Below are positions 22,035 through 30,348 of a DNA stretch of 49,920 bases, piece by piece. The stretch covers positions 1 through 49,920 of the forward strand of contig CAYILR010000032.1 in assembly GCA_964364175.1 (NCBI GenBank). The letters run 5' to 3'. Source of the stretch: CAYILR01 sp964364175. Its GTDB lineage: Bacteria; Bdellovibrionota; UBA1018. Made by a program: the position numbers and the translations under genes. The stretch's first letter is position 1, and every line of letters begins with the position of its first letter. The notes below the pieces were generated by a model. The model saw only the letters and a program-made list of their open reading frames with translations. It searched no databases and was not told the DNA's origin.

Positions 22035-23846
22035 ATGGTAGAAAATAAAATCATGGCGGCAGCTTCCGCTGGGCGGAAACCTGTTCCGGCCAATCAAGAC
22101 TGGATGAATGAATTCCTGGGCGAAAACGACGTCGAGGAAAATGCGAGTGCAGGCAAGGGCGGCGAAAATTTCGCTGAACTTTTCGAAGCTTCTCAAAAAC
22201 AACAAGAAATTAAAGAAGGCGAAGTCATTGACGGAACCGTGATTGCGGTTGGCCCCGAATACGTGACGATCGACATCGGTTACAAATGCGAAGGAATGGT
22301 TCCTTTGCATGAGTTCAAAGATGCAAAAGGCATGGCCCTGATCAATGCAGGCGATGTCATCAGCGTTTACGTTGAGCGCATCGAGCTAGAAAAAGGCTTC
22401 TTGCTCCTCTCCAAAGACAAAGCTGAGATCATCAAAGCTTGGGACGAAATCTCTCAAGCCTGCGAAAAAGATCAGCTCGTCGAAGGAACTGTCATCGCCA
22501 AAGTCAAAGGCGGATTGTCGGTCGATATCGGCGTGAAAGCATTCTTGCCTGGCAGCCAAATCGACACGAAACCCGTGAAGAATTTGGACAAGTTCCTGGG
22601 CAAAAAATACAAATTCAAAATTATTAAATTCAACAAAAAACGGGGGAACATCGTTCTCTCTCGTCGCGCAGTTGTGACGCAAGAGCGCGAGCTTCAACGT
22701 GCTGAGACCCTGTCCAATATCCAAGAGGGTATGGTCGTGACCGGTACCGTGAAAAACATCACGGAATACGGCGCGTTCATCGACCTCGGCGGCATGGACG
22801 GATTGTTGCACATCACCGACATGTCTTGGGGCCGCGTGAAGCATCCTAGCGAATTGTTTGGAGTCGGCGACGAGATCAAAGTGAAAGTCTTGAAATACGA
22901 CAAAGACAAAGAGCGCGTATCTCTGGGCTTGAAACAAGTCACCGCCAACCCTTGGGACGAAGTCGAGTACAAGTACCCAGTCGGCATGAAAGTCAAAGGC
23001 AAGATCATCAGCTTGAAAGACTACGGAGCATTCGTGGAGTTGGAAGACGGCGTCGAAGGCCTGATTCACGTTTCCGAAATGTCCTGGACCGAGCGCGTGA
23101 AGCATCCTTCCAAAATCATCAACGTCGGAGACGAAGTGGAATGCAAAGTCCTCGAAGTCGATACGAAAGCAAAACGCATCAGCCTCGGGATCAAACAATT
23201 GCAATCCAATCCTTGGGACGATCTGGAACTCAAGTATCCAGTCGGCACCATTGTTGAAGAAGGCGAAGTTAAGTCCATTACTGACTTCGGTATCTTCATC
23301 GACGTGGGAATGGGAATCGACGGTCTCGTACACGTCAGCGACGTGGCTTGGACCAAAAAATTCAACCATCCTTCCGAGAAATACAAAAAAGGCGACAAAG
23401 TCCGTACCGTGGTTCTAGGTATCGACAAAGCCAACGAGAAATTCTCTCTCGGGATCAAGCAACTCGAGCGCGATCCTTGGGAAAGCATCAAGTCTCGTTA
23501 TCGCCAAGGCCAAGCCATCGACGGCGTCATCACCAAGCTCACCGATTTCGGTGCGTTTGCTGAGATCGAAGAAGGCGTTGAGGGCCTGATCTACGTCAGC
23601 GAAATCGCAGATCATCGCATTGAGAAACCGGCAGACGTTCTGAAAGTCGGCGACCGCGTGCGAACCGAGATCTTGTCGATCGAGCCAAAAGAACGCCGAA
23701 TCAGCTTGTCCATCAAGCAACTCAGCCGTTCTGAAGAGCGAGCCAACTACGAGACCTACATGGGTCAAGGTGGCAAGAAGACGTCCATGGGCGACATCTT
23801 GGGTGATAAACTCAAGTCCGCTCTGAAGACTCCTAAAGACGAGTAA
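22035..23846 (+). CDS. rpsA: 30S ribosomal protein S1
   Basis: S1 binds mRNA on the 30S subunit. The 603-residue protein has six S1 OB-fold repeats, starting at about residues 63 (GTVIAVGPEYVTIDIGYKCEG), 150, 235, 320, 407 and 493; repeats 3-6 carry the canonical YGAFI(D/E), GLLH and HPS motifs. A 60-residue N-terminal extension precedes them (NQDWMNEFLGENDVEENA). Codon use is strongly biased toward CAA, AAA and GGC-type codons, unlike the neighbours, as expected for a highly expressed gene. It has its own promoter, a leader hairpin and a strong terminator. Confidence 0.95.
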   Translation: MVENKIMAAASAGRKPVPANQDWMNEFLGENDVEENASAGKGGENFAELFEASQKQQEIKEGEVIDGTVIAVGPEYVTIDIGYKCEGMVPLHEFKDAKGMALINAGDVISVYVERIELEKGFLLLSKDKAEIIKAWDEISQACEKDQLVEGTVIAKVKGGLSVDIGVKAFLPGSQIDTKPVKNLDKFLGKKYKFKIIKFNKKRGNIVLSRRAVVTQERELQRAETLSNIQEGMVVTGTVKNITEYGAFIDLGGMDGLLHITDMSWGRVKHPSELFGVGDEIKVKVLKYDKDKERVSLGLKQVTANPWDEVEYKYPVGMKVKGKIISLKDYGAFVELEDGVEGLIHVSEMSWTERVKHPSKIINVGDEVECKVLEVDTKAKRISLGIKQLQSNPWDDLELKYPVGTIVEEGEVKSITDFGIFIDVGMGIDGLVHVSDVAWTKKFNHPSEKYKKGDKVRTVVLGIDKANEKFSLGIKQLERDPWESIKSRYRQGQAIDGVITKLTDFGAFAEIEEGVEGLIYVSEIADHRIEKPADVLKVGDRVRTEILSIEPKERRISLSIKQLSRSEERANYETYMGQGGKKTSMGDILGDKLKSALKTPKDE

Positions 23847-23870
23847 GAACTCGAGTCGAAAAGACTAGAA

Positions 23871-23909
23871 AAGCCCCCATCTCTTTGTTGAGGTGGGGGC
23901 TTTTTTTTT
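23871..23909 (+). terminator. Rho-independent terminator after rpsA
   Basis: AAGCCCCCATCTC, a TTTGTT loop and GAGGTGGGGGCTT form a GC-rich stem (one bulged mismatch) followed directly by nine T residues. A textbook intrinsic terminator 25 nt after the rpsA stop. Confidence 0.92.
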
Positions 23910-23937
23910 GGCCGCTCTATTTTTTCGGTGTTATGTT
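23908..23937 (+). promoter_or_regulatory. candidate promoter for sppA
   Basis: TTGGCC (23908-23913), 18-nt spacer, TATGTT (23932-23937), then six bases to the sppA ATG. This would give a leaderless message, consistent with the lack of a Shine-Dalgarno sequence. Consensus match is modest. Confidence 0.3.
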
Positions 23938-23943
23938 CGTTCC

Positions 23944-24915
23944 ATGATCACAGCACTGCGTAAACTCAATCCGCTCACTATCGTTCTAGGTTTATCGGCT
24001 CTCTTCTTCCTGATTTTCATTTTCATCGCGATGGGAGTTTTCTTCATGAAAAACTCCGGTGGAAAATCAGCGGGAGGCAGGCTTTTTCAATCGGAGGCGA
24101 TTGGCATCGTAGAATTGAATGGCGTGATCATGGACTCCAAGAAAACCCTCAAAGCGCTCAAGCAGTTTGACAAGGATCCGGCGATTCAAGGTGTCGTCCT
24201 GCGAATTAATTCTCCGGGTGGATCGGTGGCGCCGTCACAAGAAATTTACGAAGCGGTTAAAAAATTTAAAAAACCACTTGTTGCTTCGATGGGCTCGGTC
24301 GCTGCGAGCGGTGGGTTCTACGTCGCTTGTGGAGCTAAAAAAGTTTTTGCAAATCCTGGCACGATCACCGGTTCGATTGGTGTGATCATGCAGTTTGCCA
24401 ACCTCTCCAAACTCTATGAATGGGCAAAAGTGAAACGCTACTCGCTGACCACTGGCAAATACAAAGACGCCGGAGCAGAGTACCGCGAAATGACGGCTGA
24501 AGAAAAAGCTCTTTTGCAGGCCATGATCAACGACGTGCTGGGGCAGTTCAAAGCGGCCGTCCGAGATGGCCGTCACCTGAGTGCAGAAGCTGTCACTGCA
24601 GTGGCTGACGGAAGAATTTTTTCGGGAAGCCAAGCAAAAGCTCTTAAGTTGGTGGACGAGTTGGGCGGAATTCAAGAAGCCGTGGAAGAAGTAGCCAAGC
24701 TCGCTAAAATCAAAGGCGAACCAAAAATCGTCTATCCCTCCAAATCTCACAAAAATATTTTCGATTTCATTCCTACCGATGATGATGCAGCCGACGAAGA
24801 GAGCCGCGCATCGGGTTGGTTGAAGGGCGCCGTTGGGCAACTGATCGGACAAGCCCAAAATGTTTCGCAAAGCCTGGAGCCAGGAATCTACTGGCTCTGG
24901 AAGGGCCCTCTCTGA
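23944..24915 (+). CDS. sppA: signal peptide peptidase SppA (short, 36-kDa type)
   Basis: Membrane-bound serine protease that degrades leftover signal peptides. The 323 residues start with a positively charged tip and a transmembrane helix (10-34), then a periplasmic S49 peptidase domain: INSPGGSVAPSQEIYEA, the nucleophile in GSVAASGGFY (Ser122) and the general-base Lys in TTGKYKDAG (Lys174), as in short SppA. The start at 23944 was chosen because the upstream GTG at 23893 lies in the terminator. It overlaps the next gene by 4 nt if that gene starts at CTG. Confidence 0.9.
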   Translation: MITALRKLNPLTIVLGLSALFFLIFIFIAMGVFFMKNSGGKSAGGRLFQSEAIGIVELNGVIMDSKKTLKALKQFDKDPAIQGVVLRINSPGGSVAPSQEIYEAVKKFKKPLVASMGSVAASGGFYVACGAKKVFANPGTITGSIGVIMQFANLSKLYEWAKVKRYSLTTGKYKDAGAEYREMTAEEKALLQAMINDVLGQFKAAVRDGRHLSAEAVTAVADGRIFSGSQAKALKLVDELGGIQEAVEEVAKLAKIKGEPKIVYPSKSHKNIFDFIPTDDDAADEESRASGWLKGAVGQLIGQAQNVSQSLEPGIYWLWKGPL

Positions 24916-26174
24916 GAAAGCACCCGAGGGCCAAAGCAGTCTGGGTCCTGACCCGGGTTTGGAGTGATCAAAAAACCTTGGATGATGCTTTGGAACAAGC
25001 AGGGCTTGCTCCCGATGACCGTGCGTGGATGATGGATGTTTGTGCAGGTGTGTTGCGTTGGCGCGGTCGGATCGACATGGCTCTCGATGCGGTGGCATTG
25101 CAAAAAAAACCCTCCGGATACATGAGAAAAATTCTATCAATTGCAGCCTATCAGTTGATGATGCAGGAGAAAGTCCCGGCTGCTCTCGTGGTTTCGGAGA
25201 CAGTTGACGAGGTTAAACGCAAAGAAGGGGATGCGCCCGCGCGCTTTGCGAATGCCGTTCTCAGAAAAATCGCAGATCACGCCAAGTCTTGGCGGGAAAT
25301 GCCATTCGATCCCAAAGCCAAGATGCAAGACCAAGCCAAATGGGCTTCTCTGCCTGAGTGGTTTTGGAAAAAATTGGTGCGAGACCACGGATTGGAATGG
25401 GCAAAAGAGTATGCGCTCAAAACACTCGAACGCCCCGAACTCTGGGTTCGTGCTCAGCAGCCGGAAAAATTCGTGGAGGAGTGGGGAACAGCTGTTGCGC
25501 CTGGAGCAGTTCCAGCCAGTTTCAGAATGATCGAGCGTCCTAAGGGTCCCGTGAACGAATGGAAGGGATTTGAAAAGGGAAAGTTTTTTGTCCAGGACAT
25601 CTCGAGCCAGTGGGTCGTAGATCAAGTGACGGCTCAACTGAAAAATCGTCCCGGATTTTCGAGTCTGCGTGTTTTGGACTACTGTGCGGCTCCCGGCGGT
25701 AAAACCATCGGAATGGCTTGGAACGGAGTTGCTGTCGAATCCACGGATTCCAGCTCCGAAAGATTTGCTTTGCTGCAAGAGAGTGTCAAACGTTTGGCAA
25801 ATTCAGTCCGGCTCATTCATACATCCGAGCAAGAGCAGATTCCGATTTCTCAATACGATTTGGTTTGGGTGGACGCTCCGTGTACGGGGAGTGGTCTGAT
25901 CGGAAAACATCCGGATTTGCGTTGGGGCAAAACGGAAGACCAGCTTTCGGAGTTAGTTCAGATCCAAAGCAAGCTTTGGAAAAAAATCTGGGATCGTCTA
26001 AAACCAGGCGCCTGGATGGTTTATAGCGTTTGTTCGGTTCTCGCGGACGAGGGCCCGGGACATTTTAAATCCATTCAAAATAACAACGGACAGGTTTTGG
26101 GTGAATGGCTTCTTTGTCCGCAGCAATCTCCGTTCGGCGAGGGATTCTGGGCGACCTTGATCCAGAAAAATTAA
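24912..26174 (+). CDS. rsmB: RsmB-like 16S rRNA cytosine-C5 methyltransferase
   Basis: A NOL1/NOP2/Sun-family methyltransferase with an N-terminal NusB-like helical domain (about 1-140, LDDALEQAG, RWRGRIDMALDAV) followed by a class I methyltransferase domain. S-adenosylmethionine motif DYCAAPGGKT, then VDAPCTGSGLIGKHPDLRW with the motif IV cysteine, and YSVCSVLADEGPG with the motif VI cysteine; both catalytic cysteines are present. The first ATG in frame is deep in the protein. A CTG at 24912 has GGAAGGG 6 nt upstream and forms CTGA with the sppA stop, so I took it as the start. A TTG at 24816 inside sppA is the alternative. Confidence 0.85.
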   Translation: MRKHPRAKAVWVLTRVWSDQKTLDDALEQAGLAPDDRAWMMDVCAGVLRWRGRIDMALDAVALQKKPSGYMRKILSIAAYQLMMQEKVPAALVVSETVDEVKRKEGDAPARFANAVLRKIADHAKSWREMPFDPKAKMQDQAKWASLPEWFWKKLVRDHGLEWAKEYALKTLERPELWVRAQQPEKFVEEWGTAVAPGAVPASFRMIERPKGPVNEWKGFEKGKFFVQDISSQWVVDQVTAQLKNRPGFSSLRVLDYCAAPGGKTIGMAWNGVAVESTDSSSERFALLQESVKRLANSVRLIHTSEQEQIPISQYDLVWVDAPCTGSGLIGKHPDLRWGKTEDQLSELVQIQSKLWKKIWDRLKPGAWMVYSVCSVLADEGPGHFKSIQNNNGQVLGEWLLCPQQSPFGEGFWATLIQKN

Positions 26175-26270
26175 AAAAAGCGACCGTCAAAAACACGACA
26201 TCTCTTCAGATAAAATAACTGTCGACACTTCTGCGTCAGACACTTAATCTGGATTATAGGGATGTTGTTT

Positions 26271-27128
26271 ATGAAAAAACGCTTTTTCATTTTGAGTGTG
26301 TCGTTGTTGTTCCAGGGGTTGCTCGATCGCCCAGCGGCGTTCGCAGGCATGCTCAATTCACAAGAGAACGAAACCGTATTGAAATTCAAAACAGTAGTTC
26401 AGTCGGGCGAAAACCTGGGCCAAATCTCAACACGTTTGTACAACACGTCCAAGAGATGGAAGAAAATCGCCGAATGGAATGGACTTGTCCCTCCCTATTC
26501 TGTCCGCACAGGCCAGGTGTTGAAATTAGCAGAGGAGCCACCGCTATCGGAAGAGCAGGGCCATCAAGCCTTGCTCCAAATGTGGCGCAAACGCTTTGGA
26601 CTTCCACTCGATACCCCGATTCGTTCGCTGGCTTCTCTCGCGCCGCATACGACTCCAGCTCAATCCACTCATGAGATCGTGAAGAAAGCTGTGACACCAG
26701 CCCCTCCCGCTTTATCTCAAAAAGAAGAGAAAATGGTCGAGGAAACGAAAAAAGAAAATAAAACATTTCAGGTCAATAACGAAATTGACTCCATTAAAGA
26801 CGTCAGCAAAATGGACAAAAAAGAAATCGAAAAGGTTGAAAAAAATATCGAAGCACTTGCGGAGCCACAGTTCGAAGCCAAAGGCTATTTCGAATTGGGA
26901 CAGAAATTCATGCAAGCCAAGCAGTATGAGAAGGCCTCGGCTGCATTCAGAAAAAGTCGAACCATGGATCCCGAACTTCTGGGCCCTTGGTTTTATGAAA
27001 TCAAAGCACTCAAATTGCTTTTCAAAGATGACGAAGCAAAAAAAGTGGTGGTGGAACTCTTGGATCACAAGCCTGAGTTGAAAGATCTACCCGTGCTTCA
27101 AACCGTTCATCAGCCGGGAGGTCAATGA
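26271..27128 (+). CDS. secreted LysM-domain protein with TPR-like C terminus
   Basis: The 285-residue protein has a signal peptide (cleavage after about AAFA, residue 25), then a LysM domain (about 40-85: SGENLGQISTRLYNTSKRWKKIAEWNG) that should bind peptidoglycan glycan chains. A Lys/Glu-rich charged linker (about 145-200) and a helical segment follow (YFELGQKFMQAKQYEKASAAF) that resembles a TPR repeat. An ATG at 26262 would add three residues; AGGGA spaced 8 nt before 26271 favours the later start. It overlaps the next gene by ATGA, so both probably act at the cell wall and outer membrane together. Confidence 0.75.
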   Translation: MKKRFFILSVSLLFQGLLDRPAAFAGMLNSQENETVLKFKTVVQSGENLGQISTRLYNTSKRWKKIAEWNGLVPPYSVRTGQVLKLAEEPPLSEEQGHQALLQMWRKRFGLPLDTPIRSLASLAPHTTPAQSTHEIVKKAVTPAPPALSQKEEKMVEETKKENKTFQVNNEIDSIKDVSKMDKKEIEKVEKNIEALAEPQFEAKGYFELGQKFMQAKQYEKASAAFRKSRTMDPELLGPWFYEIKALKLLFKDDEAKKVVVELLDHKPELKDLPVLQTVHQPGGQ

Positions 27129-28318
27129 ATCTCGGAGCAGTAGTTTTAGCGATGATTTTTCTTGCGCTTCCCGCCTTAGCTGAGACCCCAGCGGGAGACA
27201 AAAAGCCTGAGGCCTCGCCCGCGCCATCGGCCACGCCTGAGGACACGGAGGCTGCCAAGGCAGCAGCGGCGAAAGCAGCCCTGAACGCGGCTTTTTCTGG
27301 ATCTCAGGCAAAAGTAGTGCTGACGGCAGGTCAGCCAGGAATGGCAAAAATCGATGATCTCAAGTGGGAAACCGAAAAACCCGTTCCCGTGTCGCTTCAG
27401 GATGAGATGACCGAAGTGCGTCTCTATGCAGTGATCAGCGGAAAGTACACACGCGAGGATTGGGCTTTGCTTCATGATTCTAATCGCATCACTGCCAAAG
27501 GAAGCAAGTTTGAAATCAAAGTTCTTCTCGAGGGAAAAATCACGAATTTGGATTTGATTGCGGTGGGTCCAGATGGTGACCTTCAAAAAGAACGCATCAT
27601 GGTTGTTTTTGATCGCTGGGATGAATATCAGACCTCACGAAGCGGCCTTCGGGGCGGGAAGCGTTGGACGTTTACCCCTGGGGTGGGCATCACCTATTTG
27701 TCCTATAATCAACCACCCAAAACAAAGTATCCGCCGCTGACCCAAATTTCCATTACACCCAAGGCGTCCTTTCAGTTTGTGATCAAGCCACCGAGCATTG
27801 ATATTGCGACGAGCGTTTTTTATACGGCGCTACCTCTTTATAAGAGTCCGTCTCATCTTTACATCCAGGTTTTGGGAGCGAATTTGCGTTTGGGTTACGT
27901 TTTGCCATTTGTTCCTGACCCGTGGAGAGTTTCGCTCCAGGCGGGAGGTTATTACAATACGGTAGTTGCTGCGCCCAAGGTTCAGACTAAGACTGGAAAA
28001 GCGAATAGCTATGGATACCGGAACATCTCGGGCCCACAGATTTTTCCATCGGTTCGGAGGATTTTCAAAAATGGAGATTCTGCTTCGACCTATTTGAAAT
28101 ATTCTCCCATTATGTATGAATTTTCTTTTCTGGGTATTCGCAATCGAGAGATTGCCGTGGGATTTGCATGGGGCCGTTCGCTGAAGTCTGGCTTTTTGGC
28201 CAATAAAAACCTGTTTGTTTCAGTGGATGCAGCGGATTTGGAAGTTTACAAAAAGCCCAAGGACACAGAGGGCTTGATCGTTCGCACGGTGACTGTGGGT
28301 ATGGGTCTAGGCTTCTAG
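27125..28318 (+). CDS. putative outer-membrane beta-barrel protein
   Basis: I do not recognise the family. The 397-residue protein has a signal peptide (cleavage after PALA, residue 19), an Ala/Pro/Glu-rich low-complexity stretch (20-60), a folded domain from about 65 to 165 (KVVLTAGQPGMAKIDDLKW) and a C-terminal region of alternating polar and hydrophobic residues. Many aromatics (TPGVGITYLSYNQPP, SVFYTALPLYKSPS) and the final residue Phe are typical of a barrel inserted by BamA. Translation is coupled to the LysM gene. Its 3' end overlaps a convergent gene by 4 nt. Confidence 0.6.
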   Translation: MNLGAVVLAMIFLALPALAETPAGDKKPEASPAPSATPEDTEAAKAAAAKAALNAAFSGSQAKVVLTAGQPGMAKIDDLKWETEKPVPVSLQDEMTEVRLYAVISGKYTREDWALLHDSNRITAKGSKFEIKVLLEGKITNLDLIAVGPDGDLQKERIMVVFDRWDEYQTSRSGLRGGKRWTFTPGVGITYLSYNQPPKTKYPPLTQISITPKASFQFVIKPPSIDIATSVFYTALPLYKSPSHLYIQVLGANLRLGYVLPFVPDPWRVSLQAGGYYNTVVAAPKVQTKTGKANSYGYRNISGPQIFPSVRRIFKNGDSASTYLKYSPIMYEFSFLGIRNREIAVGFAWGRSLKSGFLANKNLFVSVDAADLEVYKKPKDTEGLIVRTVTVGMGLGF

Positions 28319-28743
28319 ACTAGATTCTGAGAGCTCTTCGAAGAAGAGCTATTCGTTGCAGATGATTTTTCTGGGTAAGGAATCCCTTTTTCAGCAAATT
28401 TCTTTCGCCAAAACGATTCGATTTCCTTCAGTGCCTTGTCTGAATCCGACATGTAGAGGTAGGGGTCAAAACCGCAGTGCTGGCAGCTGAGATGCATGCG
28501 AGTCCTGAATCGGTAAGTGATTTCAAAAATCATCCAAAAAGGCAGGGCAGCAACGATGCCCTTCCATTCGAACCAGGAATAAGTAGCAGCCACGAAAACA
28601 GCCGTAGTCATGGCAAGCTGAACATAGCGTTTCGCCTGAAAGGGGCTGGGATGAAAAGGCAAGCGCCTGGGGTGCTCGCAGTGGGGACAAAAATAATTCC
28701 AGGACGGAGTCGGTTTCCAGATCGATTTCTTGGGTAGGTCCAT
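28315..28743 (-). CDS. membrane protein with two zinc-ribbon-like CxxC motifs
   Basis: A 142-residue protein, not a family I recognise. CPHCEH (residues 19-24) and CQHCGF (about 91-96) flank two predicted transmembrane helices (about 40-55 and 62-78: AMTTAVFVAATYSWFEW, IVAALPFWMIFEI). With both helices in the membrane the two CxxC pairs would lie on the same side and could join in one zinc ribbon. The C-terminal tail is charged and then Ser-rich. It converges on the beta-barrel gene with a 4-nt overlap. Function is unknown. Confidence 0.65.
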   Translation of the reverse strand: MDLPKKSIWKPTPSWNYFCPHCEHPRRLPFHPSPFQAKRYVQLAMTTAVFVAATYSWFEWKGIVAALPFWMIFEITYRFRTRMHLSCQHCGFDPYLYMSDSDKALKEIESFWRKKFAEKGIPYPEKSSATNSSSSKSSQNLV

Positions 28744-28783
28744 TCCATTGACCTCCTCTTTTCAGTGTAGCATAACCAAATGA

Positions 28784-29959
28784 GTGATTTCACAATTCGT
28801 CGATGAAATATTGTATCCTTGGGTAAAAAATCGCTATACGCCGGATGCGAGGTGGAAGGACAAGCCCTTCAGCGCCAAAGATGTGGCGTTTTTTTCGAGA
28901 GGGATCACTGAACTCTCCGAATATTTCACGACTGAGCGACCGTCGCGAATCAACGACTACCTCAATCATGCCAAGTTTCGTTCCTCTTATTTATTGTATT
29001 TCTTGCCCCTGGGTATTCAAAAATTCGATACAGTTTTTGCTCAGTATCCGGGAGCGTTCAAGACGGTTTTGGATGGAGCGGCGTCGCAGGATGGGATTTT
29101 GAGAGTTGTGGATCTGGGATCCGGGCCGGGAACTGCTTCACTTGCGTTTTTGATTCATTTGCTCAGTCGTTACAAAAATCGAATTCCAAAAAAAATAGAG
29201 TTCTATTGGTTGGATCTGAGTTTCTCGATGATGAAGGACGGCGAGCAAGTACTCCGTGCGTATGTGGACCAATGTGTCCGGGAAAAGCACGCTCCCGGGT
29301 TGGAGGTCACCGTTCACTTGACTCCGGGCGAATGGGTGCGGAACACTCAGCGGTTGCCTCAGGCTGATTTGGTTTTGATGGGGCAGGTTTTGAATGAGGG
29401 AAAAAGCTCACAGGATCTAGAGAGCGCTGCTCGTGCAATTCACCAGCTCAAGTCTCGGAATCGGGGCGGGGGAGTGCTGTTAGTTGAGCCGGCAGCCAGG
29501 GTCTCGTCGCAGTTTTTGTCTGCTCTTCGGGATAATTTGATTCAGAAGGATCCGAGAACGGGAATTTGGGGACCGTGCCTGCATTCGGGAGCCTGTCCTC
29601 TTTTGAATGGCCGCGATTGGTGTCACTTTTCGGTGCCTGTCAAACCCGAGAGCGTGGGAAAATGGTTTGTTCAAATTTCCAAAAGTCTGGGTTCTCCTCG
29701 CGAATGGAGCAAGTACTCCTATTTGTGGTTATCCGCCCCAGGTGTGGAAGTTCCGAAAGCTCCAGAGGATGCTCGCCTAGTGATCAGTGATCCGCTGGGA
29801 ACGAGCCAGGGACCGCAGGTTCTGTTGTGTGAACCCAGCCAGGTCCGGCGCTATCCACTGGTAGGGCAGAAGAAACTCTTGCGAGGAGAGCGGATCCGGC
29901 TGGCTCCCTTGCGGGAGCCAGCGGCAGTCAAGGCAGGCTCGAAAAGAAGAAAAAGATAG
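28784..29959 (+). CDS. Rsm22-family small ribosomal subunit methyltransferase-like protein
   Basis: The 391-residue protein matches the Rsm22 family, known from mitochondria and some bacteria for assembly of the small ribosomal subunit. The S-adenosylmethionine motif is VDLGSGPGTASLAF (about 107-120), then LVLMGQVLNEG. The conserved cysteine cluster GPCLHSGACPLLNGRDWCHF near residue 265 is thought to bind an iron-sulfur cluster. The start is a GTG at 28784 without a clear Shine-Dalgarno. A perfect 10-bp hairpin (29899-29922) lies in its last codons. The C-terminal tail is basic (GSKRRKR), suited to RNA binding. Confidence 0.8.
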   Translation: MISQFVDEILYPWVKNRYTPDARWKDKPFSAKDVAFFSRGITELSEYFTTERPSRINDYLNHAKFRSSYLLYFLPLGIQKFDTVFAQYPGAFKTVLDGAASQDGILRVVDLGSGPGTASLAFLIHLLSRYKNRIPKKIEFYWLDLSFSMMKDGEQVLRAYVDQCVREKHAPGLEVTVHLTPGEWVRNTQRLPQADLVLMGQVLNEGKSSQDLESAARAIHQLKSRNRGGGVLLVEPAARVSSQFLSALRDNLIQKDPRTGIWGPCLHSGACPLLNGRDWCHFSVPVKPESVGKWFVQISKSLGSPREWSKYSYLWLSAPGVEVPKAPEDARLVISDPLGTSQGPQVLLCEPSQVRRYPLVGQKKLLRGERIRLAPLREPAAVKAGSKRRKR

Positions 29960-30167
29960 GGCAAGACACCCTAGTTGAAGTGTTTGAGGCATCCATCCGG
30001 TCTGACACGTACTGCACTAATTGAGACGAACTCCTCGAGGAGTAGAATTGCAGGCACCGTGCCAACGTTCATCGAGGGTTTTAATGATTTTATGACCTAA
30101 TATGCCGTCGACACGTGTCGTTGGAGCAAAATGACACTGGTAGTAATGTGTCAAATAGTCCTTTTTG

Positions 30168-30288
30168 AAACTGAGGCTTCCCATTTTTTTAGTGAATAGA
30201 CGATTCACGCGGTCACAGGATGTGACTTGAGCGTGAGAACACGATGTTCGGATCGTTTATTCACTAAAAAAATGGGGAGACTCAGTTT
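30168..30288 (-). repeat. structured three-way-junction repeat element, copy D
   Basis: The outer stem pairs 30168-30203 with 30253-30288 (33 of 36). Reading the plus strand: TCACGC (30205-30210) with GCGTGA (30231-30236), enclosing the hairpin GTCACA-GGA-TGTGAC (30212-30226) and a TTGA linker; then hairpin GAACA-CGA-TGTTC (30237-30249). Its inner hairpin is GTCACA/TGTGAC where the other copies have GCCGCA/TGCGGC, so both sides changed together. It lies in the 389-nt gap between the Rsm22-like gene and ssb, where I see no supported gene. Confidence 0.85.
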
Positions 30289-30311
30289 AGCCAGATTTTT
30301 TTGAGCTGTTC

Positions 30312-30341
30312 TTGACAGCCTACTCACCCCAACGCTACGTT
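30312..30341 (+). promoter_or_regulatory. candidate promoter for a leaderless ssb transcript
   Basis: TTGACA (30312-30317), 18-nt spacer, TACGTT (30336-30341), seven bases to the ssb ATG. There is no Shine-Dalgarno sequence. The -10 match is weak. Confidence 0.35.
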
Positions 30342-30348
30342 TCCGGTC

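Noticed and set aside
22386..23369. 327-residue minus-strand frame opposite rpsA
   Set aside because: A shadow of the biased S1 codons; its His/Phe/Asp-rich composition is that of antisense to a highly expressed gene.
30017..30208. 63-residue minus-strand frame before ssb
   Set aside because: Its N-terminal part runs through the arm of structured element D, it shows no ribosome site, and the sequence matches no family I know.
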